Positions 40,872-50,335 are shown, counted from the first letter of the stretch. The stretch is 64,000 nt of DNA from Grimontia celer (GCF_900055185.1 NZ_FIZX01000001.1:930001-994000), one strand, 5' to 3'. Made by a program: numbers and translations. Notes: a model not told the origin generated them from the sequence alone.

Positions 40872-42128
40872 ATGAAGCGCTCCACTTTGGCTATTGCCAG
40901 CTCTATTTGGGTTCTTTCTTCTTTTTCAACCACTGCAATGGCAGCAACACCGGACGAAGTCGTTAACCACTACGCAAATCTGGCCCATGCTGTTTACAGT
41001 GATGCGCAACAATCAGCGGTGAAATTGGATTCCGCGATTGAGGCCCTCATCAAATCCCCGTCTCAAGCGAACCTGGATGCTGCAAAAGCGGCTTGGGTTG
41101 CTGCACGCGTACCTTATCAACAATCTGAAGTATTCCGTTTTGGTAACGCTATTGTGGACGACTGGGAAGGTCAGCTAAATGCTTGGCCACTGGATGAAGG
41201 CCTAATCGACTATGTAGCAACGGATTATCAATACGAGCTTGGTAATGGTGGTGCAGTTGCGAACATCGTGTCTAACACTAGCATTCAGGTGGGTAGCGAG
41301 AAGCTGGATGTAACCACTATTACTCCTGAGTTATTGGCTTCTTTGAATGAAATTGGTGGGTCCGAAGCGAATGTGGCGACAGGTTATCACGCTATTGAAT
41401 TCTTGCTTTGGGGTCAGGATTTGAATGGTACTCAATCTGGTGCAGGTGAGCGTCCTTACACTGATTTTGCCTTTGGCGAAGAATGTACCAACAACAATTG
41501 TGACCGCCGACGTGAGTACCTGAAAGCAGCTTCTGATTTGCTCATCGAAGATTTAACTTGGATGGAAAAGCAATGGTCTGCGAACGAGTCAGGTAACTAC
41601 CGCGAAGCCCTTTTGAAAGAAGACACCACAAACGGTCTGCGTAAGATGCTGTTTGGCATGGGCTCACTTTCACTCGGTGAGTTGGCAGGCGAGCGTATGA
41701 AAGTCGCTTTAGAGGCGAATTCGACGGAAGACGAGCATGATTGTTTTTCTGACAATACGCACAACTCCCACTACTACAACGAGCAAGGTATCTACAACGT
41801 ACTGACTGGCTCTTATCAGCGTATTGATGGTTCTGAACTGACTGGCCCATCACTGCTGGATATGGTGAAGAAGAACAACGATAAAGCGGCTGCACAAATC
41901 AAAGCAGATTTCGATTCTGCCCGCACTGCCGTTTACCAACTCGTAGAATCTGCTGAGAAAGACAATGTGCATTTTGATCAGCTTATTGCGTCCGACAACG
42001 CTGATGGTAACAAGTTGGTGAACAATGCCATTTCGGCATTGGTTCAACAAACCCGCAGTATTGAAACGGTCGCTGCGGAGTTAGGTATTTCCAATCTGAA
42101 CCCTGACAGCGCTGATCATCAGTTCTGA
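40872..42128 (+). CDS. Imelysin family iron-regulated protein (IrpA type)
   Basis: 418 residues from the ATG at 40872, which has AAGGA six bases before it and opens a signal peptide ending TTAMA; the open frame reaching to 40791 crosses the operator region and is rejected. The M75/imelysin fold has its HxxE motif as H173-E176 in GYHAIEFLLWG. AARVPYQQSEVFRFGN is a further family segment, and a CTNNNCDRR loop carries two Cys. Imelysins are periplasmic or surface proteins linked to iron or haem uptake, but no activity is settled. First gene of a four-gene set with a Fur box. Confidence 0.9.
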   Translation: MKRSTLAIASSIWVLSSFSTTAMAATPDEVVNHYANLAHAVYSDAQQSAVKLDSAIEALIKSPSQANLDAAKAAWVAARVPYQQSEVFRFGNAIVDDWEGQLNAWPLDEGLIDYVATDYQYELGNGGAVANIVSNTSIQVGSEKLDVTTITPELLASLNEIGGSEANVATGYHAIEFLLWGQDLNGTQSGAGERPYTDFAFGEECTNNNCDRRREYLKAASDLLIEDLTWMEKQWSANESGNYREALLKEDTTNGLRKMLFGMGSLSLGELAGERMKVALEANSTEDEHDCFSDNTHNSHYYNEQGIYNVLTGSYQRIDGSELTGPSLLDMVKKNNDKAAAQIKADFDSARTAVYQLVESAEKDNVHFDQLIASDNADGNKLVNNAISALVQQTRSIETVAAELGISNLNPDSADHQF

Positions 42129-42172
42129 GTTTGATTCTTATGTTTTATCAAGCCTCCCTGGGTTTTAGGCCT

Positions 42173-42440
42173 TAGGGTCTGTTGACCTTTGGTGGTTAAG
42201 TTTTGTTCTAGCCCTAAGCGTTTTAGGCGCGGCGAGGTGTGTGCCGCCTAGTCATTCTAAGCAAATACACCTCAACAAAGCATAAAACGCTTAGAGCAGA
42301 ACCCTTCGGGCAGCGTTTGTGGGGAATTTCTGCTGCGTTATCGGCTTCTCATGTAGGCTAGCTACACCTCGAAGCCTCTGCCTTGCATAAAACCCCCACA
42401 AACTGCTGCAAAAATCATCACCAAAGGTCAACAGACCCTA
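42173..42440. mobile_element. 268-bp MITE-like element with 22-bp perfect inverted ends
   Basis: Both ends are identical over 22 bases: the left begins TAGGGTCTGTTGACCTTTGG at 42173 and the right is its complement at 42419-42440. TA at each outer end fits a TA target duplication. Inside are several hairpins: GTTCTAGCCCTAAGCGTTTTA with its partner around 42280, CAGCGTTTGTGGGG with CCCCCACAAACTGCTG, and a palindrome centred on GGCTAGC. There is no open reading frame of note. It lies between the first and second gene of the iron operon, leaving 37 bases before the next ATG. It explains the 349-bp gap here. Confidence 0.8.
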
Positions 42441-42477
42441 TAGAGGCTTCTGTCGTTTAGCTGGTTTCAATGTTGTT

Positions 42478-43854
42478 ATGAAATATATTCCTTTCGCTTT
42501 TGCTGTAATTGCCTGTTCTGCCAACGCCTCTGCTATCAAATCCGGTGGAGATACCACGACCAACAAGCAGGGTGTCAATGCCTTCTCACAACCTGCCACC
42601 AATCTTCCTATGATTGAGCGCATCGACTTTAGCGTCGGTAACAGCTTTTTCAGAAACCCTTGGGTGAGTGCGCCTGCTTCGACGGATGCAAGGGATGGAC
42701 TGGGCCCGCTGTTCAACACTAATGGTTGCCAGAACTGCCATATCAAAGATGGGCGTGGTCATTTACCTAAACCGGGCGATGACAACGCCGTTTCTATGCT
42801 TATCCGACTTAGTATCCCTGCAATGACAGATGAGCAGAAAAAAGCGCTAATCATGTCAGGTAACATTCCTGACCCGGTTTATGGCGGCCAACTCCAAGAC
42901 TTCGCACTTCCGGGGGAGAAGCCAGAAGGTCAGATTGCCCTGAGTTTCGAGAAACACAATGAAACGTTCAAAGACGGTTATTCGGTAGAGCTTCGAAAAC
43001 CAGTCATCACTATCGAAGATCTCAATTACGGAGACATGCACCCTCAGATAGAGAAATCTGTTCGTATCGCGCCACCTATGATTGGTCTTGGTTTGCTTGA
43101 GTCTGTCACTGAGCAAACGATGAAGGGTATTGCTGAAGCGCAAATCAAAGAGGGCAAAGGCGTATCAGGGCGTCCAAATGAAGTGTGGGATGTTTTGCAG
43201 GAAAAAACCGTCGTTGGACGCTTTGGGTGGAAAGCCGGCCAACCCACACTGATGCAGCAAAACGCTGCTGCATTTAATGGCGATCTTGGCTTAACCAGTG
43301 CTTTGTTCCCAGCAGAGAACTGCACTTCAGCCCAAACACTCTGTGAACGGCTGCCAAATGGCGGTAGCCCTGAAGTAACAGAAAAGGTGCTTAATTTCGT
43401 TGAATTCTATTCCCAGCATCTGGCAGTACCTATGCGTCGAAACCTCGACGATCCTAAAGTGCAACTGGGGGAGAGGCTCTTCACAGATGCAGGCTGTGAA
43501 AGTTGCCATCAATCAACGCTTCAAACCGGAGAGCGCACTGATAGGCCAGCCCTGAGCAATCAAACCATTCATCCTTATACGGATTTGCTGCTTCATGACA
43601 TGGGCGAAGGATTGGCAGACAACCGCGGTGAATTCATTGCTAACGGGCAGGAATGGCGAACCGCGCCATTGTGGGGCTTGGGCTACACCGAAGAAGTGAA
43701 TGGACATACCGAGTACCTGCATGATGGTCGAGCAAGAAACTTAATGGAAGCGGTTCTGTGGCATGGCGGCGAAGCCGAGAACAGTAAACAAAACGTGCTG
43801 GGATTCGATAAAACCCAGCGAGAAGCCCTTATTGCGTTCCTGAATTCGTTGTAG
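42478..43854 (+). CDS. Di-haem oxidoreductase family c-type cytochrome
   Basis: 458 residues with a signal peptide (MKYIPFAFAVIACSANASA). Two haem c sites are present: CQNCH at 84-88 and CESCH at 340-344, the second followed by a typical cytochrome c fold with GTTR-like and HDGRARNLMEAVLWHGGEA elements. The family (DUF1111, 'thiol oxidoreductase') is related to di-haem peroxidases and is regularly found beside imelysin genes. It is therefore a candidate periplasmic electron donor or iron oxidase/reductase for the imelysins. The ribosome site is weak, possibly because a repeat element ends just upstream. The stop is 11 bases before the next start. Confidence 0.87.
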   Translation: MKYIPFAFAVIACSANASAIKSGGDTTTNKQGVNAFSQPATNLPMIERIDFSVGNSFFRNPWVSAPASTDARDGLGPLFNTNGCQNCHIKDGRGHLPKPGDDNAVSMLIRLSIPAMTDEQKKALIMSGNIPDPVYGGQLQDFALPGEKPEGQIALSFEKHNETFKDGYSVELRKPVITIEDLNYGDMHPQIEKSVRIAPPMIGLGLLESVTEQTMKGIAEAQIKEGKGVSGRPNEVWDVLQEKTVVGRFGWKAGQPTLMQQNAAAFNGDLGLTSALFPAENCTSAQTLCERLPNGGSPEVTEKVLNFVEFYSQHLAVPMRRNLDDPKVQLGERLFTDAGCESCHQSTLQTGERTDRPALSNQTIHPYTDLLLHDMGEGLADNRGEFIANGQEWRTAPLWGLGYTEEVNGHTEYLHDGRARNLMEAVLWHGGEAENSKQNVLGFDKTQREALIAFLNSL

Positions 43855-43865
43855 GAGTGGTAGCC

Positions 43866-44879
43866 ATGTTTATTCAATCACCAATGAAAACACTAACGCT
43901 TTGCGTGACGCTGTCACTATTGTCGGGTTGTTTCAGTGAAGCAGCAGTGAAAGAGAGTGAGCTGGTAATGTGGGAGATGCAAAAGCAATCCACTAAGCGA
44001 TTTCTCGATGCTGCACGAGCGTTGGAAGGAAGTGTTAGTGAGCTCTGCGAAGCGCCTTCTGAAGAAAACCTGAACCAAGCCCAGAGTAGGTGGATCGAAA
44101 CCATGAGCGCTTGGCAGCCTTTTGTGGGAGGAAATTCTGGCAACGAAGCGGCGATGTCGATCAGTTGGAACATCCAGTTTTATCCTGACAAGAAAAACAC
44201 TACGGGTCGCCAGTTGACCCAGCTTTTGAAGACAGATGCGGTTCCAACTGCTGAAGAACTGGCTCAGCAAAGTGTTGCTGTGCAAGGGCTTGGTGCGATT
44301 GAATGGTTGCTGTTTGATAGTGCGGAGGTCGAATCCATGGATATGCGCTGTCCTCTTACGCTGTCGGTAGTCAGTCGTACTGTGAAGTCAGCGGAGGAGC
44401 TGGACAGCGCGTGGCAGGTCAACCCTTGGAATGACGTTACCGGGAAGCAGCTGGAGGCGGAAACCCTTCGCGGGGTGACCTCTCAACTCGATGCAATTTC
44501 AAAGACCTTATCATTACCAATGGGCAAGCCGGGTTTCCCCAAGCCTTATCAGGCTCAGGCTTGGCGTTCTGGCCAATCGGGTGCTTTTTTGAAGGCTGGA
44601 TTGAAGTCTTTGCAACATCGTTACAAATCCACTCTTCAACCGATGTTGGTTGAAAAAGGACATACCGAACTTGCTAACCGTTTGGATTTCCATTTTGAGT
44701 CGGCGGTGGAAAGCGTTCCGGAAAGCATGTCAATGGCACCGCTACTGGCTGACAAGCCGGGCTACCAGTCTTTGATGATTGTTGCTAACAATATCGATTA
44801 CTTGCAAACCGCACTGAGTGATGAAGTAGGGCCAACGTTGGGTTTGGTTGTTGGGTTTAATTCAACAGATGGAGACTAA
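43866..44879 (+). CDS. Imelysin family lipoprotein
   Basis: 337 residues from the ATG at 43866, with AGGAG at 43853-43857; the GTG at 43857 overlaps that site and is rejected. A lipoprotein signal ends LLSGC. The imelysin fold is recognisable (AQSRWIETMSAWQPF, GLGAIEWLLFD), but the His of the HxxE motif is replaced by Gly, unlike the first imelysin of the operon. Metal binding may thus differ. It follows the di-haem gene closely and precedes the DUF1513 gene by three bases. Confidence 0.87.
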   Translation: MFIQSPMKTLTLCVTLSLLSGCFSEAAVKESELVMWEMQKQSTKRFLDAARALEGSVSELCEAPSEENLNQAQSRWIETMSAWQPFVGGNSGNEAAMSISWNIQFYPDKKNTTGRQLTQLLKTDAVPTAEELAQQSVAVQGLGAIEWLLFDSAEVESMDMRCPLTLSVVSRTVKSAEELDSAWQVNPWNDVTGKQLEAETLRGVTSQLDAISKTLSLPMGKPGFPKPYQAQAWRSGQSGAFLKAGLKSLQHRYKSTLQPMLVEKGHTELANRLDFHFESAVESVPESMSMAPLLADKPGYQSLMIVANNIDYLQTALSDEVGPTLGLVVGFNSTDGD

Positions 44880-44882
44880 AGG

Positions 44883-45971
44883 GTGAGTGTGAGCCAAAAG
44901 CGTCGTCGCTTGTTGTTGTCTTCATTGGGTCTGCTTACTACAGGAGCTTTAGCTGGTGGATGGCGCGCTTATCAGAATGAAGCCGATAAAGCCAAGCCAG
45001 CATTTCTTGGCTGTGCCAAAACATCAGATGGAAGTTTCGCGGTAACGGCAGTAAACACAAATGGGGAGGTATGCTTCCAAACCTCATTACCTGGTCGGGG
45101 GCATGGTATAGCAATAAGCCATAACTGGTCGCTTGCCTATGTGTTTGCGCGGCGGCCAGGAGAGTTCATCGAAAGCGTTGATCTGGAAACGGGTACCGTC
45201 CGCAAAACGACTTCTCCTCCAGCTGGAAAGTTCTTCTACGGGCACGGTGACGTGCTTGGAAACCAACTCTTTGTCGTAGAAGGAGATATCTCAACAAGTG
45301 TGGGCAGTATTGGCGTTTATCACACCCATCGAGATGGCTCACTGACCCGTATGCGTGAAATTTCTGGCTTTGGTATCGGTCCTCATGAAATGAAGGTTAT
45401 CAATGGCACCACACTGGCGGTCGCTGTTGGTGGGATCCGCACTGAAGGCAGGAAGAAATTGAACCTTGATTCGATGCAACCGTCATTGGTACTGATAGAT
45501 ATCGAGTCAGGACAGGTAAAAGAGAAACACACCTTAGAAGATCCAAAACTGAGTATCCGCCACCTGGCGTTGAGCCCAAAAGGTGATGTGGTGATTGCGC
45601 AGCAATATCAAGGAGACACTGAGAACATCGTTCCATTATTGGCAATAAAACAACATGGGCGTGACATTACCCCTTTAAAGGCCAGTAGAGAACAGTGGAC
45701 GCGTTTTCAGCAATACATTGGCAGTGTTGCGTGTACAGAATCGCAGATCATTGCGACCTCTCCACGTGGAAATTGTTTTGGAATTTGGGACTTAGCTTCA
45801 GGCGCACTTATCGAGATGGGATCACTGGTTGATGCATCCGGTGCGGCTGCGGTGAAGGACTGCTTTGCTCTTAGTGCGGGTAGTGGGCGATTAGTCATAC
45901 GTAATCATCAAAAAAGTATTGCTTTTCAGTCTTCTAGCGTAGTTTGGGATAATCATTGGGTCATGCTTTAG
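44883..45971 (+). CDS. DUF1513 domain protein with twin-arginine-like signal
   Basis: 362 residues. The N-terminus, MSVSQKRRRLLLSSLGLLTTG, has a basic KRRR run before a hydrophobic stretch and may be a Tat signal, though it lacks the full RRxFLK form. The mature protein is a probable beta-propeller: repeated GHGI, GHGDVLGN, GPHEMKV and RHLALSPKG blocks are characteristic of DUF1513. These proteins occur beside imelysins and di-haem oxidoreductases. GTG at 44883 is used; a second GTG at 44889 is possible. It ends the operon. Function unknown. Confidence 0.87.
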   Translation: MSVSQKRRRLLLSSLGLLTTGALAGGWRAYQNEADKAKPAFLGCAKTSDGSFAVTAVNTNGEVCFQTSLPGRGHGIAISHNWSLAYVFARRPGEFIESVDLETGTVRKTTSPPAGKFFYGHGDVLGNQLFVVEGDISTSVGSIGVYHTHRDGSLTRMREISGFGIGPHEMKVINGTTLAVAVGGIRTEGRKKLNLDSMQPSLVLIDIESGQVKEKHTLEDPKLSIRHLALSPKGDVVIAQQYQGDTENIVPLLAIKQHGRDITPLKASREQWTRFQQYIGSVACTESQIIATSPRGNCFGIWDLASGALIEMGSLVDASGAAAVKDCFALSAGSGRLVIRNHQKSIAFQSSSVVWDNHWVML

Positions 45972-46072
45972 GATGATGCTTTTCTAACCCTTTGTTTTCC
46001 AATATTCATAAAAATTCCGCCAACGAAAATTGCGCCATTTGCCATACTATGATCTCTAACTGGAGGTAGCGC

Positions 46073-47710
46073 ATGTTTTCTGCTCGTACGCTTATCAAGA
46101 CACTGTTTGTATATATAGCTATGCCTTTGGCAGCTAACGCTTTGGAAACAGTGGAATCACCTGACGCCGCTTCTCAAGAAGCTGTGCTTTGGGTGCAGCA
46201 GGCAGAGCCAGAGCCGGGGGTTGTCACCTATTCACAAGACCTCGCTAATATTTACGAATTTTTCTCTTTCGCACCGATTTGGCACGATTACCGCGCTAAA
46301 GACGAACTTGAAACCCAAATCAACATTATTTCTCTCGCAGGGATCAGTCAGGATTTCGAGTGGCGAGCAGTGCTTTTACGTGAACTGAGGGCAAATGCAG
46401 ACTGGCGAGCCTATGATGTGTTCGCCACAGACAGCTTGCTTGCACTTGTCGGTTACATTGAATCTGTTCCTGAGTTCGGAAAGAGCTGGTACTTCGGAAC
46501 GGATATTGGTGAAACTTTGCCTCGTCCAACGTTAACCTTAATCAACAAGCTTAAGGTATCGGCGAGCCGAAACAACCTATACGACTTTGTGTTCAATCTG
46601 CGCCCTGATACACAGCAGTACCGTGAAATGGCAAAAGCCATTGTGGCATTGCAGGATCAGGAATCAACTTACTGGCCAAAAGTGCTGCAGACAGGTCTGA
46701 TTCGCCATGGCGACAAGCTGAAGAATGCCGACAACCTCATCACTAATCTGGAGCGTCAGGGTGTGTTGAGCACTACTGAAGCGCAACGATTGAAAATAGA
46801 GCAGGTTGGCTTTTACAACGCTGTGTTGGTTGAAGCGGTTAAGCGCTTTCAAGAGCAGCACGGACTTAAGCGTGATGGTGTGATAGGAAACAAAACGCGC
46901 CGTTGGTTGAATATGTCTGTGAACACGCGGATACAAATACTGGCGCTGAACATGGAGCGCTTGCGCCTATGGCCGACAGAACGTGAGAAGATCATTCTGG
47001 TCAATATCCCAAATTACGAAATGGAACTGTGGATGGACAGCCAGCTTGTGCTCGACAGTAAAGTCGTAGTGGGTCGACCAAGTCGCAGAACGCCTCTTTT
47101 TGAATCACGCCTTGATTCTGTGGTCTTCAACCCTAGCTGGAATGTGCCTGTCAAAATCATGCGCGAGGATATTCTGCCAAAAGTGCAGCAGGACAATGAG
47201 TATCTAGATAAGCACTCTTATACGGTTCTTAGCAGCTGGGTAAATGGCTCTGTCATCTCTTCAGAAGAGATAGACTGGGAAACGGTAAGTCCGAATAACT
47301 TCCCTTACCGTTTGCAGCAATCGCCAGGTAACTTTAATGCGTTGGGACGTTATAAGTTCAATACACCAAACGGCAATGCGATTTATCTGCATGACACTCC
47401 GGCGAAAGGATTGTTTAACAAAGCGCGCCGTGCATACAGTTCAGGTTGTATCCGAGTGCAGAAAGCCGAAGTGTTGGCTGAAGTCCTGTTGAAACGCTCT
47501 GGTCTGAAATTTGGGGATTATGAATACTACCAACGTATTCCGGAGACCAAGTGGGTATCGCTGCGTAAGAAAATCCCGGTGCATACTATCTACCAAACAG
47601 CGTGGGTAAATGACGAAGGTGAAGTGCAATTCCGCGAGGATGTTTACCACTATGATACGCGCCCAAAGCGTAATTCTTCTTCGTTATCACTGACCGCTCA
47701 AAACCAGTAA
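46073..47710 (+). CDS. ldtD: L,D-transpeptidase, LdtD/YcbB type
   Basis: 545 residues with a signal peptide (ending AANA). A helical N-terminal scaffold is followed by a peptidoglycan-binding domain (AVKRFQEQHGLKRDGVIGNKT) and the YkuD catalytic domain with SSGCIRVQ, nucleophile Cys459. LdtD forms 3-3 cross-links in peptidoglycan; it matters under envelope stress and beta-lactams. GGAGG precedes the ATG at 46073. In Escherichia coli it lies between mukB and mepK; here an accessory stretch separates it from mukB. Confidence 0.93.
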   Translation: MFSARTLIKTLFVYIAMPLAANALETVESPDAASQEAVLWVQQAEPEPGVVTYSQDLANIYEFFSFAPIWHDYRAKDELETQINIISLAGISQDFEWRAVLLRELRANADWRAYDVFATDSLLALVGYIESVPEFGKSWYFGTDIGETLPRPTLTLINKLKVSASRNNLYDFVFNLRPDTQQYREMAKAIVALQDQESTYWPKVLQTGLIRHGDKLKNADNLITNLERQGVLSTTEAQRLKIEQVGFYNAVLVEAVKRFQEQHGLKRDGVIGNKTRRWLNMSVNTRIQILALNMERLRLWPTEREKIILVNIPNYEMELWMDSQLVLDSKVVVGRPSRRTPLFESRLDSVVFNPSWNVPVKIMREDILPKVQQDNEYLDKHSYTVLSSWVNGSVISSEEIDWETVSPNNFPYRLQQSPGNFNALGRYKFNTPNGNAIYLHDTPAKGLFNKARRAYSSGCIRVQKAEVLAEVLLKRSGLKFGDYEYYQRIPETKWVSLRKKIPVHTIYQTAWVNDEGEVQFREDVYHYDTRPKRNSSSLSLTAQNQ

Positions 47711-47734
47711 TACCTAACCTCATGAGCATACTTC

Positions 47735-47763
47735 GTGGTGGGAGTCATCGTGACCCCCACCAC
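47735..47763. terminator. Strong hairpin after ldtD without a T run
   Basis: GTGGTGGG-A-GTCA pairs with TGAC-C-CCCACCAC around TCG, about 12 bp in all. No T run follows on either strand, so it may be a Rho-assisted terminator or an mRNA-stabilising hairpin. The rest of the gap up to mepK is AT-rich and shows nothing else clear. Confidence 0.45.
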
Positions 47764-47998
47764 AATTACACACTTTTACATTCCTCTGACATTCTCAAAA
47801 ACTAACTAAAAATCATCAAGAAGCGGTGCTTTTAACAGCATTTTGCTCATTTTTGAAACAAGTTGGGGTTTGATTAACGTTTTCATTGTCGATAAATTCC
47901 AACTGTTTTTAAGGGTTGCCACAGGAAAATCGCGGAATTTGGCGTAGTTAGCAACTCTGTTTGTTTATTTAGTACTTTGTGGGAAATAGTTAGTTGTT

Positions 47999-48553
47999 AT
48001 GGATGGTTTGGATACCCAACGTCGTCGTCTAATCTTGGGCGGTGCGGCGTGTTTAGTGGCGGCAGCCTTACCTCAAACTGCACTCGCTCTGCCGTTGGCA
48101 GTTGGAAAACCACGCAATTTGGACATGCTGAGCATTAATACCGGTGAACACGCAGATGTTTGCTATTTCAACGGTAAGCAGTATGTAGACAAAGAATTGG
48201 CTGTGCTGAATCAGCTATGCCGTGATCACAGACGTAACGTTTCTACTGATATGGATCCGAAACTTTATGATCTTCTATCGACTATCTATGACTTGGTCGA
48301 TGCAAGAAACCCAATCACCATGGTGTCTGGCTACCGTTCGCCTGCGACCAATGAAATGCTGCGAAAAAACGGTGGTGGTCAGGCGAAGAAGAGTTATCAC
48401 ACTACTGGGCAAGCTATAGATTTCTTCATCGAAGACGTGCCGTTGTCTAAGTTACGTAATGCAGCACTGGAATTGAAAGCTGGTGGTGTAGGATATTATC
48501 CGCGTAGTGGGTTTATCCATATCGATACAGGTCCGGTTAGAAGCTGGTCATAA
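47999..48553 (+). CDS. mepK: Peptidoglycan endopeptidase MepK (YcbK, DUF882)
   Basis: 184 residues with a twin-arginine-type signal (TQRRRLILGGAACLVAAALP). The M15-like zinc site is visible: SGYRSPATN, H134-x6-D141 in SYHTTGQAIDF, and the later His in GFIHIDTGP. In Escherichia coli MepK cleaves 3-3 cross-links, the product of LdtD, so its place after ldtD makes sense. GVGYYPRSGFIHIDTGPVRSW is nearly unchanged from the enteric protein in pattern. A bidirectional terminator follows. Confidence 0.93.
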   Translation: MDGLDTQRRRLILGGAACLVAAALPQTALALPLAVGKPRNLDMLSINTGEHADVCYFNGKQYVDKELAVLNQLCRDHRRNVSTDMDPKLYDLLSTIYDLVDARNPITMVSGYRSPATNEMLRKNGGGQAKKSYHTTGQAIDFFIEDVPLSKLRNAALELKAGGVGYYPRSGFIHIDTGPVRSWS

Positions 48554-48567
48554 TTGTCGAAGATTTA

Positions 48568-48593
48568 AAAAAAGGCGCCGAGGCGCCTTTTTC
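48568..48593. terminator. Bidirectional terminator after mepK
   Basis: AAAAAAAGGCGC and GCGCCTTTTT pair around CGAG; A and T runs on both sides serve mepK and the convergent olsF. Confidence 0.88.
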
Positions 48594-48598
48594 AGTTC

Positions 48599-50335
48599 TC
48601 AAACCAGTTCAATCTCTTTTATGTGCGGGTAAATGTACCGCTGACGTTTCTTATCTTTCAGCTTGGTCATGTCCACCATCACTAGGCCGTCGATACAATC
48701 AGCAAAATCTGGGTCGATGCTGAAATCAAGAAACTGCACTCCGCCCGGCTCACACAGCTCACTGTATTGTTTATAGAGGGTTGGAATCCCCGTCCCCAAA
48801 TTGTCCAACAGCATCTTGAGTGTCTTCAAATCTTTCTGATAGTCATCACCGCAGAAATGAGCGAGTAGTTCATGCTCTTTTTGGCTATCGAGATTGAAGG
48901 GACGCTTGGAGCGGGCAATGGTCTCGTTTGCGCCAAAGTAAGTGCGGTAGAAGAATATGAGCAGCTCTTTCGCAGCTTGTGGCATCGCATTACTGATGGT
49001 GACCGGACCAAAGAGATAGCGGTAATGAGGGTGCTTCGCCAGAAATGCACCAATTCCCAACCAAAGATAATCCAGACTGCGCTTGCCCCAGTATTTGGGT
49101 TGCACAAAGCTTCTACCCAATTCAAGACCCTTATTCAGCACGTCTGACATGCCGTGGCCATAGTCGAACAAAGTATGGGTGTAGACAGCCTTTAAACCAT
49201 GTTGAGCGATGACGGCCTGAGTATCGCAGAAACGATATGCCCCAACGATGTCCATTACTTTTGGATCCCACAGTACCAAGTGGAAATAGTGTTGATCGTA
49301 CTTGTCGATGTCTCGGCGTTGCCCTGTGCCTTCACCCACTGCACGGAAAGCCACTTCACGCAGGCGTCCAATTTCCCGCATTACATGGGATTCATCTTTA
49401 TAGCGATAAAGATAGATGGACTTACCATCTGGAGTTTCACCCAGTAATTCACTCTGTTCCAGCTCACTCGCTAACTTGAGCCTGGGTTCAGGTGAAGCTA
49501 TGGCTGATTCGGTAGGAAACTCTCCCGATCTACCTTTTGCGATACTGTAGAGGTGTTTCTTAAACAGCTTCACCCGAGTTTTTGAAGGTAAATTCGCGCT
49601 GGCATGGTAGCTGGAGAAAGGGATGGTTTCACCAATGGTCAGATTGATGGTGTTGTTTTCCTGACCAAACATCTCATTCACCAGCAGCAAGGTCGATAAC
49701 GGTTTGTAAACCATTGACGCACCGTAGAAAACGGCAGAATTTCTACCATCAACATGAATGGGAAGAATAGGCGCTTTAGCTTTAGTCGCCATTTTCAAGA
49801 AGCCATGGTGCCAGGCGCTGTCTTTCACACCGGTAGGGCTTAAGCGGGAGACTTCACCTGCTGGGAAGATAATAAGTGCCCCTTCGTTTTGGAGCCATTC
49901 ATCGATTTTGCGCAGGTTTTCTTTCGGTGTTTTACCAGACATATTGTTTACTGGCAGCAGGCAGCTATGCATAGGTTCTAACTGCATCAACAGATTGTTT
50001 GCTACCGCTTTGACGTCAGGTCGAATTTCGCGAACCAGCTTCAGTAATGCCAGTCCATCAAGCGACCCGATAGGGTGGTTAGCAATTATGACAACACGAC
50101 CAGTTGAAGGAATACGCTCTCGTTCGCGGTCGCTGGTGGCATAGCTGAAATGGAAGTAATCCAGCACCTGTTCGACGAATTCAAAGCCTTTTAGGTAGGG
50201 GTATTTTTCAGCAAAATCCTGGAAGGCTTCTTCGTGCAGTAAGCGTCGGAGTGTGGAGCTGACGGGACGTGAAATCCATCGTTTGTCAGCGATGTTTGGG
50301 TAGTTTTTTGCAATAACGTCTTCAATACTAAACAT
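48599..50335 (-). CDS. olsF: Bifunctional ornithine lipid synthase OlsF
   Basis: 578 residues from the ATG at 50335 (MFSIEDVIAKNYP), with AAGGA before it. The N-terminal half is a PlsC-like acyltransferase: ANHPIGSLDG, a one-residue-longer version of the HX4D motif, and FPAGEVSR. The C-terminal half is a GNAT/OlsB-type domain (REVAFRAVGEGTG, DIVGAYRFC, WLGIGAFLAKHPHYRYLFGPV). This PlsC-plus-OlsB order is that of OlsF, which makes ornithine lipids in Serratia and Vibrio cholerae. Ornithine lipids replace phospholipids under phosphate limitation, but no Pho box was noticed. It lies just downstream of an LpxH-like gene. Confidence 0.88.
   Translation of the reverse strand: MFSIEDVIAKNYPNIADKRWISRPVSSTLRRLLHEEAFQDFAEKYPYLKGFEFVEQVLDYFHFSYATSDRERERIPSTGRVVIIANHPIGSLDGLALLKLVREIRPDVKAVANNLLMQLEPMHSCLLPVNNMSGKTPKENLRKIDEWLQNEGALIIFPAGEVSRLSPTGVKDSAWHHGFLKMATKAKAPILPIHVDGRNSAVFYGASMVYKPLSTLLLVNEMFGQENNTINLTIGETIPFSSYHASANLPSKTRVKLFKKHLYSIAKGRSGEFPTESAIASPEPRLKLASELEQSELLGETPDGKSIYLYRYKDESHVMREIGRLREVAFRAVGEGTGQRRDIDKYDQHYFHLVLWDPKVMDIVGAYRFCDTQAVIAQHGLKAVYTHTLFDYGHGMSDVLNKGLELGRSFVQPKYWGKRSLDYLWLGIGAFLAKHPHYRYLFGPVTISNAMPQAAKELLIFFYRTYFGANETIARSKRPFNLDSQKEHELLAHFCGDDYQKDLKTLKMLLDNLGTGIPTLYKQYSELCEPGGVQFLDFSIDPDFADCIDGLVMVDMTKLKDKKRQRYIYPHIKEIELV

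Noticed and set aside
42129-42477. A possible small RNA or CRISPR-like repeat in the gap of the iron operon
   Set aside because: The repeats are inverted arms of one element and not spaced direct repeats, and no promoter or terminator of an RNA gene is visible.
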